Assembly (NCBI GenBank): GCA_015350385.1
Contig: WNKI01000002.1
Coordinates: 8,272,947 to 8,336,946, forward strand
From: Aculops lycopersici
Taxonomy: Eukaryota > Arthropoda > Arachnida > Trombidiformes > Eriophyidae
DNA length: 64,000 nucleotides
Direction: 5' to 3'
The notes beneath the pieces were generated by a model. The model was not told where the DNA came from. It did no database searches and saw only the letters and a program-made list of their open reading frames with translations. The position numbers were made by a program, and so were the translations under genes. Below, in pieces: positions 37,862 to 50,826 of the stretch. Position 1 is the stretch's first letter. Each line of letters opens with the position of its first letter.

Positions 37862-40800
37862 TTCCAATATCATTTTCGCCTAGACACATTCTTAGTCTCA
37901 ACATCAGTCAAGTTTCACCGAATTGGCTGAACTGAAACTCGTCTAGTTGACTCTCTCCTCTCACATTTCAACACCAACAATCAATGCAACTCTGCAACTA
38001 GTCTCGTGGGATGATCAAATGAAAAGGCCACTTGGAATTTGTTGAACAGTCGCCCTTCACGTTGCCAGTTGGATAGACATTCAACTACCGATAAGCGCAA
38101 TAATAATAACAACCGATGGCTCTTTTGGCGTGTGTCTACACACTAGAGAGGCGATCGGCCGTTCCTCTTGTGAGTAGCAAAATTTAGCGAGTGATTTATG
38201 GTTGACTAACACAACAAAATGACGGGGATCAATGTTGAACTCGTTGCTCGCCTTGACGTCGGGTTGGCCTGCCGAATAGTCGCTCTTTTGCTGTCGGAAC
38301 GAGCATAGGAGAAATTGACTCCATTAGAGAGCGAGACACATGCACCGGTAATTGTTTGTTGTTGTGGTGTGAGCTTGTCACAAAGGCGACCCCCGCGACA
38401 AGAACGGATGCATGATTACATTATGACTGTCTTGATGTCGCACGGCGACTAGCGAGAGAGGGAGAGAGAATCTCTCCTGCATTTGCAAGAGTGATGATGC
38501 GCGATAAGGATCAAGCAAAAGAGCAGATGTTCATTTAAGAATCCCCCGGGATCCGGTCTGTCACTAGTCTATCGCGTGTATCACAATTAAATCGCGCGAC
38601 TCACTGGGGTTCAGCATCAAATCTGTTCTGGTTGATGATTTGTTTGTTTGCTTGCTAAATAACAGTCGTCGACGTCATTGAGCTCGCTAGCCAGGCTAGC
38701 TCTTTATTTGGTGCGCCAGTTCGCTTGCGGGAGCCATTCGATGCGAGCTCATGAATTGTTGCAACAAGTTGCAAGCAAATTCTCTCTCTTTCCCTTTTGT
38801 TGATTTGGCGACGGGGATACTAGAAAAAACTAGTTGTCGTTGATGATGTTGAGGCTCGAGAACATCCATTGCGGAAGGCGCATCATTTAGTGGCGCAAAA
38901 GAGCAACCGCTCATCGCTTACGATAGTGATGATCTTTTTGTAAATGTGCACTTAATTTGCCCTTAAGAGCAACCGGAGCGCGCCGGTGCGAGTCCACGAC
39001 TCATAACTTCACAGGAAATGTCACGCTTGTAATGCTGGAGGAGAGTTAATTGATTAGTTACCACTGCTACCTACCACTGCTATTGGCTCATTCGAAGGAA
39101 GAATATTTCCAGGTGAAAACTAGTAAACACACAAACGCTCACATAATCATGGGCAAATCTTGGGAGTTGCCATGAAATTCTTGTATGTGTGTTTATGTTT
39201 GCCATGAAAGAGAGCGACTGGTCTATTCAATTGCCTAATGTCTCAATAAAACTGTCAGGTATGGATTCATCTTGCCAGGTTCTAATAGGCAGTAGTGGTT
39301 GTAGTCTTGGTTGATAAGTGTGCCAAGCTAGCTCTTTGCTCACTTTACCTCACTCAGTTCGTCGCGAGCGGCGACTCGCCAACAACTAACCGCAACTCAA
39401 CATTGTAACGGCCGTTTCACTAAAGTGACAAAATTTTTACAAAAATATCTCTTTTCTCTCGAGTCCACACAACATGAGGTCGTTGCGACGACGACGACTG
39501 TCGCCGCCGAGGCTCTTCCATCACCAGACAGCGAAAGAAACGAGACTTGATAAGTTCTAGAGTCAATTGCGTGAGGTTAGTCTCTCTCTCTCTCTCTCTC
39601 TCTGGACAAGGACCATAACCGCGCCGACTCTTTTAGAGCTCGATGACCACCAATTTGGAGTTCAAATCTTCGTCTGAATGGTCAACTTTGCAATGGAGAG
39701 ATTTGGAAAGAGCCGAAAAATTTACTCTCCAGGGTTCGAGGTCAAGCTGCAAAATGGCGACCGATAACGAGGCAAGCAGACAAAAATTGACCAGGATTCT
39801 CTCTATGGTCGAGAGGAATGGAGACAATTGATTAGTTGACTCTCGAACTATATGATTCTACAAAAAACATTTGAGCTTAATTCTCTTTAGCAAGTTGCAA
39901 GTTTATTTTTGATAAAAATTAATGGTAAAATTTACTCAAAAACCAACAAACTAAACAAGAGATCAGAGCAGAGTAAACATGTTTACCTAGGTTTGTATTT
40001 CCTTTCTCTCAGTCTGTCTGTCTGTCTCTCTTTCTCCAATTCTTGGCCATCCAGCAACAGGTGATTAATTTCGCTTCGGGAGAAAATAAATCGTCCAGAC
40101 TGTTAGCTAAACTCATGTGTGAAACTCACATTTCTTGTGATTTATAAACCCTTATAGTGTATAAAATGTTTCTCGACTTGTGAGCACAGAGACAGATACG
40201 CTGGGAACCCCCACCACCAATAGAACAACCACTCGTGTGGATATCAATCATCATGGCAGTGAATGGATAACAACATAGGAGTTCAAGTTGCGGGACATCG
40301 GGGAGCTCTTTCTCATTTCCCCCTTCTAATTAGTATATTGATTGCCAAGAGATGATTGCATAACCTGTTGAGTGTTTTCTCTGGCGTCCAACTCATTGGC
40401 ACCAGGCTTGCGAATGAAACAACAGGTGATCTATTGATATCTCTTGATCTACCCTAAAAGGACAACATCATCCAATTGCTCCTCGATAATCAAGTAGAGA
40501 GAGAAAAAACAACTGATACACGAGGAACTTTGAGAAAGTAAACAATCTATTATATCTTTTGCTTTCTTTTTTCTTTCACTCGGGAGATTCATGATAAAAG
40601 ATGCTTTATTAAGGTATTTGATCATCCAATGGCGTTACAAATGAAATCGTCGCCAAGGGACCAGTTTTTGTTGTCTTCATTTGTGTAAATTTCAATCTGG
40701 AGATTACATAACATTACTCCAACTCGAAACAAAACTCGACGACCTCGAACTTGAAGCGACATCTTTGCTTGCAAGTCTAAGACTAGCCTCAGATTTTGGC

Positions 40801-41050
40801 GGCGACCTGTGGCCGCGTCCACCACTGCCGCCACCTGTTATGGCGGCCATCCAGCTGGCAAGCTCGTCTTTGAGTATGGCTCGCTACCTGTCGCACCACA
40901 TTTGGTTCTTGTGTCCAAGTTCAAGGGCGCCAATAAGTGGACGACGTGACGATTGTTGGTTAGCTTACCACTACTTCTATTGCTCTTTGATTAGCATTAG
41001 TCAAAATCAGCACTAAACCAAATCTAAACCATCAAATGCAAGCGAAATTT

Positions 41051-41128
41051 GAAAATCTAATACTAAAAAGCCGTTTTGGCGTTAGTTCGATTTTTCGTTT
41101 CTCCGTTTTGACCCCCTCCTTTTCTGCG
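41051..41128 (+). repeat. dispersed repeat, copy 1
   Basis: This 78-base stretch recurs in inverted orientation at 55873-55948 with only a few differences. It contains a small palindrome (GCCGTTTTGGC) and a T/C-rich second half. Downstream sequence of the two copies diverges, although both remain pyrimidine-rich. The short length, sharp limits and inverted placement suggest a mobile-element remnant or a shared regulatory or noncoding RNA unit. Confidence 0.85.
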
Positions 41129-43036
41129 CTCACACACGGGATTTCTTTCCCCCAAACGGAGAAATCGCGTGTGCAGCCCCTCTTTTTTTACGCTCGCACA
41201 CACAACTTTTTCCCCACCTGAATTCGCCCTTTCCATCCCCCACTCACTCCACTCACACACACGCTCCCTTCTCACTCCTTTTCCCCACTCGAAATCTGTT
41301 GCGCTATCCAACCTCGAGCACGTGCGGCCTTGGCACAACTTTGATATAAGCGCACAGTCTCGACTTAGCGTACGAGAAGTGACTGACAAGTAAGCTGAGC
41401 CGTGGACGCCCCTCACGGAGCGAAGGCGAAGCGGAGCGAGCCGGAGCGCAGTTTCCCGGAAAGTCGCACAGAAAAACAGGTATAGCCGCGAGCGAAGCCG
41501 CGGTGACCGACTAGTAGTAGACAATAATGATAATAATATGGCAAAGATTAGCGCGCCGTCAAGGAGATTAGTCATTCCGTCTGGTTTTCATATGAGTCAG
41601 TCTCGTATTTTGAGGCAAACACATGTACCAAACTACAAAGTTCTGGTTGACTTTCTCACATGCTACTGGTAATAATTAGATGAAGCAAAAAGGTAGCAAC
41701 ATTTTCGGGTATATTTCAAATTACAAATCCCATATCTGTATTCACGTGGATTAGAGATTCACGTGATAAACTCTGAACACTGTTGGCACTATCTACCAGA
41801 ATGAGATATAAATTTTAGTAGAGAACTCGATTATTCTCATGAAATAGCGACACAATTCCCGACTCTGAACCATAAAATTGGGTCACAAAGTTGCCAACGA
41901 CAAGTGGCTCTCACTTGATTGTATGAGTTTATGGACTCACCAACCAGACGACGACGACCATCAATTAGTCGGGTTGTCTTGGGAAACTAGAGTTGGATAA
42001 TAGATTGATTGACAGACCAACTAGCTAATTGCTATTTTGCTGTTTGTAGTCACTTAAATCAACAACTTTCGCTGACTTGGCACACAAAAGATTAGAACAG
42101 AAATGTGTCAATAGCGACGACGAGACATGGTAATAGCAACGAGAGATTACATCAAACTAACGAACGAATCGACGAAGTAAATGAGCAATCCCTTTCCTCT
42201 CGATAATCTTCCAGTTAGAATCTGAATCAAGTTGCAATCTTAACAGAATTACTATTGTTTAGTGTAGGTCTTTTTAGTTACTTGTTTTGCTCTCTCATTA
42301 AATCTCTAGCGAGTTCTGCGGAATCTAGTCGTGAAATGCGTCATTGTTGTTGCTCATTTTGCAGACGCCTAAATGGCTACTAGCAATATCATTATCTTTT
42401 CATTCCTAAAAAGCAGATAACAAAGACTGGGAGCAAGAGGGACGTCACACGAGTTGCCTAGATAGACAGTTAGTCTCCTCTGTCAATAAGTCAACATATC
42501 AACAAGTAAATAGTCATCATCATGGTCGTCGTCTATTGATTAACTAAAAAAGTGTTGCCAGCGATGTCATTGTTGTCGTTGTTTACTAGAGTAAATAATG
42601 GCAACAAGAGTTACATACAATAAACTCTGGACAATGGACTGTTCATGCGGCAAGCAGCTGATCCATTAGGAAAACTAAGCAACCAAGACGATTATACTAA
42701 TGATCACATCATCACCATCAAAGTTTTGGTTTCTCTGTACTAAGCGAGTTTTTTTTTCTTGATTTGACAATTAGTTTGCCAACAAGATGGCAGAATTGTT
42801 TACCTATCATCATCCTCCAGAGCATGAGCACTTGAATAAACAGTCACTGCATTAAGGAGGCCAACTCTTTCATGTTGATCCGATTGACAGTTTTCAAAGA
42901 TGGTGTCGCGGTAATTACTATTTATTTTGCAGGAACTTGTTGAGCATTCAAATCGGCTCGCTTCTATGGCACTAGAGATAAAGTATAGAAAATTTTCTCG
43001 AGCTGTTATGCAATCGTTTGTTTCAATCTGATTCGT

Positions 43037-43242
43037 TCAAGTTGACTTTTTTGCCTGCGAGTTAGGCTGGATGTCGCCAGCTCTGACACCTGTCGCTTGT
43101 CCCGGCAAGCTTGCTGGTGTCACCGTTGCCGGCCGCTTGTAGGGATGCAACCTGGCGGCCGTCAGTTGATTCAAGGGCGAGCTCTTGCCGATGGTCGCCG
43201 TTGAGCTCGAGGCAACCACACGTTTGTCGCCAGCTGCTTGAG
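43037..43242 (-). other. possible terminal coding exon of an unidentified gene
   Basis: On the minus strand a pyrimidine-rich tract (ACTTTCCTCTTGCCGGATCC) leads to an AG at 43243-43244, followed by about 68 open codons (QAAGDKRVVASSSTATIG...) to a TGA. Residue composition looks more protein-like than the repeat frames nearby. No upstream exon was identified, so this is only a candidate. Confidence 0.2.
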
Positions 43243-45015
43243 CTTTAGGATCCGGCAAGAGGAAAGTGGTAAATGTAAAATGGAGTATAAGACACAAGGA
43301 TTGGCACAACGACGAGGGGACACATGAAACAGACGAAGAAGAGACGAGAAACGTCCTCGAATCATGGCGCGATTTGTGTGATGGCGATGGGGAGCACGAT
43401 GAGTCAATCCGTTTTGTTTGGTTGGTTAAATGCGTTTTGGTTTTAGGTGGACGATTGATGAGAGTTAGTTTGGAGTTATTTTGTGTTAATTTGAGATTAG
43501 AGTTTAGGTTGTTGCGGTGGTGATGAGTAGGTATTGGTATTTACCAGTTTCGGTGGTTGTGTGATTGGAAGTGGTGTGATGTTACATAGTTGCACGCCAT
43601 TCACGAATGGCACATCAGCCGGCGACGAAGATTATTGTTGTTGTTGTTATGGCGGGATAATTTGGTTTAGTTTGGTCATGGCACCATCATAATAATAATC
43701 ATCATCATCGTTGATCGATCGATCAATTAGTCAATCGGTTGCAGTACATCAAGTCGAGTCAATCAAGTCGTTGGGCCGGCGGTTCAGTGTAAAGGGTTAT
43801 GTGTGTCGCAATGTGTTTTTTATGTGCCATTTATGCCAATCACATCAAGTTTGTTTGTTTGTTCGTTTGACCAGCCAAATAGATGGACGAAAGAACATAC
43901 AGAAAGATAGATTAGCAAATCAAATGCCAAACACCGGGGAATTGGACAGGGAGTAGATCGGTGGTTAGTCTATTAGTTCGGTTAATTAGCTGTTGAGGGG
44001 GATATATTTATAATTTGAATGTCTCGAGTAGTGAGTCGATTGATTGGTTATTAGGTTAAGTTGTCGCTCACTCAATCAGTCGCTTTACCCTCTTACGCAC
44101 TCACTCGCTCGCTTCACCCTTTCACTCCCTAACTCGATCGCTAGCTTGCAGGTGGTCGTTGGTTATGGTGGGCAACAAGTGGTTAGATAAGAGTTTTTTG
44201 TTAACATTGTAAAATTGCTCGCTACTGCCATTAGCATTTGGTTGGTTCCTCACAGCACACATATAGTTTTCCGCCTTTGTTTAAAATAACACGCGTAACG
44301 CCATCAATTAAAGCAATTAAATAATAGGCTTTTCCTATTCTGGATCGGTGTCGATGCAAGATTTTAATCAACCTCAGTTGATTGTTCATTAAACTGATTT
44401 AATATGAAATATGGCGAATAATTTACTCTCCTTGAATTTTGATTTTGTATGCTTAGTTTGCTCTATGGTTCATTCTGAGTACAAACTCAAGATATGTAAC
44501 CTATCCTTGTGTCTCTATCTGTATCAATATATATACTGATGCATCATTATAGTTGTTTAGCTTAAACTTTCCAAAAAGTAAAAATATAGGAGCTAGTCCG
44601 TCTTTGTGCGTAAATCTTTGGTTTTTCCCTTGGCATTCCTTGCCCATTGTTTAACTCCGCAGTCCTCTACTGGAAATAATAGAAATTCGGCCAGTTACTT
44701 ATCACAGTTAATTTGTATCAATAGTGAGAGTAGCCACGTGTTGATATTTTGAGACATAAATATTATATTCTAATATGGAGTTTGTACATCTGAACATAAT
44801 TAACCCGCTGGAAGTTTTTATGGCAACTTGCTATGACTTGGGCAATCGGAAATCTAAACTTCCTCGATTTCCGGTCCATTTTCATGTTGTGAAAGCTAAT
44901 CTATTTTGCAAACACTCTTTAGTTCGCTTCTTTGATCTCTAAGTTTTCACATACACACACGTAATCACTCACAAAAGGCGACCACACAAAAAGCTCTCGA
45001 ATACTCGACGAGTCG

Positions 45016-48000
45016 CTAGGTGCTCGCTGATTGCTGCTGCAGCTGCGACTGGCGCACCTGTTGCTGATACTGCTGACTATCTAAGGTTGTATCTTGTTGT
45101 GGGATGTTTTGAGTCGTCGTCATCGTTTTCGTCGTGGGAGATGACGAAGGCGACGACTTTATAGTACTGGCAGTAGTTTCTATTGGATACGAATTATTAC
45201 CATTATTTTTATCAGAGTCTTGGTGTCCAAGATTTGGTTCACCTTGCTCACTGGGTTGATGCTGCTGCTGTTGCATTTGATGGTGTTGGTTGTGATTATA
45301 GTGAACCATGTTGGCATTCGGGGAGTCTAGCTCCACCTGTTGAGCGTGGTGTTGCTGGTAGTGGTGGTGGTGTTGGTGCTGATTTGCTGCGGCCGCTGCG
45401 GCGGCCACTGCCGCAAAGTCGGCGGGCGATAGCAGCTGGGCGGGCGGCGGTGGTGGCGGCGGCGGCGGCGCTTGCTGTTGCTGCTGGTGTTGCTGTTGTT
45501 GCGAGGCGGCGGCGGCGGCGGCAGCTAGCGCCGCGTATTGTTGGTGAAAGTCATGATAGTATATCATAGCACTTGGATCGGCCGGTGGTTGGCTCGCGCC
45601 GCCGCCCATCAGAGAGGCAGTGGCTGCAGCGGCGGCGGCTGCCTGCTGATGGTGTTGGTGGTGGTGGTGAGAATGGGGATTGTGCAGTTGGTGCTGCTGT
45701 TGTTGTGAGAGATGGTGATGATGCAACTGGTGGTCGTTTGTGGCCGGCTGCATGTGGTGAAGGGGGTGCTGATGATGGAGCGGATGGTGGCTGTGGTGGT
45801 GATGGTGGGGGTGGGGGTGGTGGTGTTGCTGTTGTTGAGCTGTTGCGGCGTGGGGGTGTGCGGCGGAAGCGGCCGCAGCGGCAATGGCTGCAGCCGAAGC
45901 GGAAGGACTCAAGCCGGCGGCATGCGGGCCACTTCCGGAGTAGCCGCGCTGGTGATGGTGGCCGTGACTCCCGGCGTGCACCGAGTTGGGCGTATCGGAG
46001 CCAGTGCTCGGAATGCCCGAGGAACCATTTATGTTATAATGCTGCTGTTGCTGTGACTGGCCTCCACTTCCGGTGAAGGGTCGGCCGCCAACTTGCTGAT
46101 GGGGTTGGTGGTGGTGCCCGCTGGCCACTGAAAGGTGATGTGGATGCTGTGAATGGGGGTGATGATGGTGAGCCGAGGGGCTTGGTGTAGTCAGCTCCTG
46201 GCAAGCGGAAGTTCCCGGCTGGTGGACGCGATAATTGGTATCGTTGAGCATCTTGCTGAGTGCTTCATCGTCTTTGTTTATTGATTGATTGGGAGAATGC
46301 AAATCATCAGGTTAGTCGACTGATAATATTTCTCTCTCTCTCTCTNNNNNNNNNNNNNNNNNNNNNNNNNNNNNNNNNNNNNNNNNNNNNNNNNNTTCTA
46401 TCTCAAAATCAATAGATCATCACAATTATACTTCTACCACTTACAGTTGCATTCGCGGTAGGTGCCGTTGATGATGGCCAACTCCATTAGCTGGCGCTTC
46501 TTGAGTTCGTCTTCTCCATCAACCTGTTGCATGAGTGAGCGAGTGAGTGTGTTATAAAACATTGGATAATGGTGTTAGTCCTCAATGTGTAGACGCTGGC
46601 ACAAAAGAGTCAAGTTGTTTAATGCTCAAGCAAAGATTCTATCTGCTGCCGATTCAAACTTGATGTAGATTAAATACTCACAATAGGAACGAGTAACTGT
46701 TTCACCTCCTCTAACGCTCGGCCAAGTTTTATTTGAGCTCTATTTTGCGTGTCCTCGACTGTAATTAGCACATGGAGTTCGTCGTTTAGATGCTCCCAGT
46801 TTGCCTTGCCTCTATTCTGTTCCTCCTGTTTGTTTGTTTGGTTTAATTTTGTTTTGTTTAGTTTTTTTTGTTTCGTTTCGTGGAGTTGGATTAAAGTTCA
46901 TTCTCCAAGTTGGCCGTTAGCCTAACTTGAAGCTTGCTTAAGGCGCCAGCCTTCCCCACCTGTTGACCTTCATTTGTCAGTGGTCAGATAGAAGATGCAA
47001 ACTAAAGCGCATAAAGAGCAAGCGGAGAAAATAAGAATTCAACTGAGACAATAAATGGCCGCCGCAAAGACCTCTTGCTGCAGCCAGGCAGCTAGCCAGT
47101 GGCGAGCGGCGCTTCTCCTGTAGCCGTCGCAAAGTTTCGCACTCGTTTGCAGCCAAACTTGCTCTCTTCAAGTTATGCAATCCGAACAACAGGTGCCTGT
47201 GCAGATAAAAGGTGGAAAGCACCTTCTAATCGTTTGCGTCTCAAATGGAATGAAATGAAATGAAACTCACCTTCTTCTTGTCGCGCATGGATCCTTTGCC
47301 GCGGATCATAATCTTGCATCCAGTCTCCTGTTCCAATTGTTTCGCTGTCATTCCTCGCGGACCAAGAAGGCGGCCGACGAAATTGTACTCCGGATGCTCG
47401 CCAACTGGCACGTAAAGTTTCTCTTGCAATTGCACGAGCTCTCCCTCTGGCTCGGGAAGCTCAAGGGGCTCATTATTTACGAGGCCAACAACGTCGTTCA
47501 ATTGAAACAACGACTGTCTCACCTTGTTGATTTCTTCGTCGATCAAGCGCTGAACATGAATAAAAACCGAGGGCCAGAGACTGAGCTGCTTTCTGTCCTT
47601 GATTAACTGAGCCAGGTAATCGGCCGAGATGATTGGTTGCTGGTGCACCTCGTTCGCTAGTTGGGTTTGTGTGCATGGTTGCTGTTGCATTTGTCTTTTT
47701 TCTTTATGTTGATTATGATGATGATTTCTTTTGTGGTTTTGGATTTGGTTTTGATTTCGACTGTCTTTTCCTTGCGTCATGCTTCTCGGCGAATGCTCAT
47801 TTTGTTGCTGCTGCTGCTGCTTGCCGTCTTCTCCGGTGCTTTGCCGCTCTAAATCTTCGCTCGCCAACTCACTTGACACCTGTTCTCGACTTGGCACTTG
47901 TTGCTGCGCTTGAAACGACGACGACGACGACGAGCCGGAACACTCCACTAGCTGGCCGCTTGCCGCTGAGTTGGGCCCGCCACTGGTGCTCGTGCGGCTG

Positions 48001-48140
48001 CTTCCGGCGCCAGAGTCAACCTGTTGCTCTTTTATGAGCGAGCCTAAGCCCAGCTCTTGGTCGTCCGTCAGCGACGAGGACTCCTCTAATTCTGTCGCTT
48101 TCACTGTCCTCGTGGTCTCGTCCGACTTTAGCTCGCCCAT
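45016..48140 (-). CDS. how: Quaking/HOW STAR-domain RNA-binding protein, four exons
   Basis: Exon 1 (47271-48140, 290 codons) has a Ser/Gln-rich leader, a QUA1 dimerisation segment (SADYLAQLIKDRKQL, IDEEINKVR) and the first half of the KH domain (YNFVGRLLGPRGMTAKQLEQ). GTGAGT joins it in phase 0 to exon 2 (46682-46825; EEQNRGKANWEHLNDELHVL, ending LLVPI). Exon 3 (46445-46523) holds QUA2 (KKRQLMELAIINGTYREC). These are the exon junctions expected for Quaking/HOW, which binds ACUAAY RNA elements and controls splicing, stability and translation. A long frame follows (45016 to about 46271); an in-phase acceptor at 46272-46273 would add about 418 residues rich in His, Gln and Ala. The link to exon 4 crosses a gap and is less certain. 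Total would be about 780 residues. Confidence 0.85.
46346..46395. other. assembly gap (50 N) inside the last HOW intron
   Basis: Fifty N bases follow a CT tract. A small exon could be hidden here, which limits confidence in the exon 3 to exon 4 junction of the HOW gene. Confidence 0.98.
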
Positions 48141-49520
48141 CGATTTGAGGTTAAGCTTAGTATCTAAAATTCTACCAATCCTACTATATGCTAATCTATT
48201 CTATTCTATTCTATTCTATACTATTTACCTCACTCTCTACCACCGACTTTACATGTGTAAGTTTGTCTCTCTGTTTCCAAGTCTGCTATTGTTGTTGCTG
48301 TCGTTGTCGTTGTCGTTGTCGTTGTCTTTGTCGCTGGTCTTGGTGTTGATGGTTGTGGTGTTGATGATGACGATGATGGTGGCGCTGCTGCTACTGCCGT
48401 TGGCGTCACCGCAAGCATCGCAACCGCAATCGCCGCTTCTTATGCAACTGCTCCTCGTTTCTCTGCCCCTCGACTCGGCTGCTCGGCTCTCTCACTCCTG
48501 GGTCCAGCAAGATATGAGATGGGATCCCGAAAGTCGACTCTCAGCTCACACCATCGTTTGGGATACAGACGCAAACACTCGCACATGTCGCTGTTGCAAC
48601 TTGCTAGCCTTGCATCTTCGAGTTGCTGCCAGTTGCGCCGCCAAGTTACGTTTGCGCAACAGCAACAGCAGCAGCGGCGGCGGCGGCATCAGCATCTCGC
48701 TTCTTCTTCTTCTTCTTCTTGCAGCTTGCGATGATAAATTAAAATTAAAAACCTCCTCAGCGAGCGGCCATCTGGACTTTGCGTTGGCCCATCTAGCTGC
48801 TTGAAATCTTGAGCAGCCTCCGAGCTCCAGGTAGAAAGACAGCCATCTCTTTTAATGAGCTGCGCTGGTTCGGTTAACTCTCGAGCGCCCTGCATGCAAA
48901 CAAACAGCCAGCCGTCCATTCATCTCCGACAGCTCGCTCGGCGAACACTTGACAGCTCGGGATGCGTTCGGCGCGGCTGACGCAACAGCCGGGGCTGGAA
49001 TTGCGGCCAATGAAGCCCAAGTGCAAGAATAAATATAACAACAACAACAGCAGCAGCAACAGCGGCGCCGACAGCCCAGCTTACATTGGCCCTGTGTATC
49101 ACTAGCGGAGGCGAGCGCGACTCTCGGCGAGCCAACAACGAACGAACGGTCCGCTCATAGAGCTTCTACGGCCGCTATTGAAATTCTACAGTTTCCAGAG
49201 TTCAACGCCTTATTTGGTTGTTAAACTTGAGCGCGAAAGCGAGAGAGAGAGAGAGAGAAACTTATTAAAGCCACAACTATCTAGCTGGTGAAGTAGCTAC
49301 CCACCTTGGCGTTGTGTGGGTCAGGCGGCGGCGGCTGCTGTAGTATGCCTTGAGGCAGCGCAACACATTGACTTAGCATTGGCAAACTTGGCACAGCGCA
49401 CTTGTCGTGCTGCTTGGCACAGTGGTAATACGGTGGAAATTATAAAATTAACAAAGATGCTGCTGCTGCTGCTGTCTGCTGTATGGTAAGTTGGATAGCG
49501 AGCAGTAGTATGCCACTCTC

Positions 49521-49567
<47 letters not shown>

Positions 49568-50752
49568 GGAGAAAATTCCCCAAATCTCTGCGAGCAAAAG
49601 GGAGAAGAACCCCGAAGGCTATAGGGCAGAGAGCTGCGCGTATGGCCGCCATATGGACGCGCGCACTGGTGCAGACGATATCGTATGCGTAAGAGAGCGT
49701 GGTATTTGCCATATGGCCGCCGCCAGTGGTAGCTCTATGGCCGGACTACCGCTAATTGTAATCGGTGTGGGCTTCATGATCCCCGTTTGAGGCGCCGCTG
49801 TATTTGTGTGCGGAAAATTGAGACTGCCGCTTCTCTAAACCCATTTCTCCTCACCTGCCGCACATTAAATCTAATATGCATGGTGTCTTCTCGCCTTGCC
49901 ACTTCATAAGTGATAGCGAAGCGATTTCATTCCATTTTCTTCCCTCTACCTCTCCCTCTCTTTCATCACAACACAAAGCCTGTGGGCGAGTCCCGTCCCA
50001 AATCCCATTGACTCCGACAATATCTCCAGCTAGTCGACTGCCCACTACTAGATACATGTTATATCACACTCACACTCGCTCACACATACGGTATATGTAG
50101 CAACAGATCCCCCGGTTTCCGTGCAACAGTCTCGGCGCCGGCGCAGGCAACGATGGCCATATGGCGACTATAATCAAGACAGCAACAGCCCTACTTAAGG
50201 CATGCCTTCTGTATCGCCGCCACCGCCACAATGTTAATTGAACCTTAGGTTTGTTGATTGTCCAGCTCATCTATCAAACTCAACGCTTTCGACTTAAACT
50301 CGCGCAACTTGCAAATTGTTGCCTGTCCGCCCAAGTGGCCGGCGGACAGGCAGAAATTTGCCGCGCCAGTCGAAGTCCATCTAGTCTAGTCTAGTCTAGT
50401 CAAGTTTAGGTTCAGTTCAGTTTGGTGTGGTTTGGTTTAGTTCAGTTTTGTTTTGTCTAGTTCGGATAAATGATGAGATGCGCGCTAACTAAGCCGATTT
50501 ATGGTTGTGTGGCTCGAGACGACGGTGATGTGCTAGTATTTGTGGGCGAGAAAAGTTGCATTTTGGGTGGGAGTAAGTGCAATGTCAACTGTGAAAATTG
50601 AACACATGGTAAGAAAATGAGAGAGAGAGAGGAAATTGCGTAAAAATTTCCAAGAAAAGTGTGCAGATGTTTCGATTTGATGGTGGAAATTTTGCTTCTC
50701 CTTCGTTATAAGTTTTCTTGAAGTAAAGGCCGAGAAAAGCTGTGTTGTTGCA
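48141..50752. other. noncoding region between HOW and TMCO4
   Basis: It includes the presumed promoter and 5' UTR of HOW (CTATT repeats near 48190-48220, GTT repeats near 48290-48330), a long CT tract at about 49515-49561 and several GA tracts. Open frames here follow simple repeats and match nothing known. Confidence 0.5.
49515..49561. repeat. CT microsatellite
   Basis: Long, nearly pure CT tract; it produces Leu/Ser-rich spurious frames on both strands. Confidence 0.9.
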
Positions 50753-50758
50753 TTTATT
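50753..50758 (-). terminator. AATAAA polyadenylation signal of TMCO4
   Basis: AATAAA on the minus strand, about 69 bases beyond the TMCO4 stop codon. Confidence 0.55.
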
Positions 50759-50826
50759 TACCGCTGATATACTACTACTGCCCACTCGCTGAGTGGTTTA
50801 TTATCAGCGAAACAAACGACGGAAGC

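Larger units (their letters stand above)
37862..45015. other. 7-kb region with no recognised protein gene
   Basis: Only short open frames are present. Three are less random-looking: an ATG frame of 72 codons on the minus strand at 38696-38914, a 170-codon minus-strand frame at 41063-41575 that overlaps a dispersed repeat, and a possible terminal exon at 43037-43242. A CT tract lies at about 39580-39603. A GC-rich patch occurs around 41395-41490. The end of the region, around 44200-45000, is AT-rich and probably carries the 3' UTR of the HOW gene. Confidence 0.45.

Noticed and set aside
38961..39010. GGTGCGAGTCC resembling a tRNA B box.
   Set aside because: Upstream sequence has no A box and no acceptor or anticodon stems.
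41063..41575. 170-codon ATG frame on the minus strand.
   Set aside because: It overlaps the dispersed repeat and Arg/Ser-rich low-complexity sequence and resembles no known protein.
45183..46076. Long plus-strand frames opposite the HOW C-terminal exon.
   Set aside because: They are antisense shadows of His/Gln/Ala triplet repeats; the minus-strand frame is longer and connects to the STAR exons.
47971..48804. 277-codon plus-strand frame.
   Set aside because: It overlaps HOW exon 1 antisense and continues through CT/GTT repeats, giving Leu/Ser-rich nonsense.
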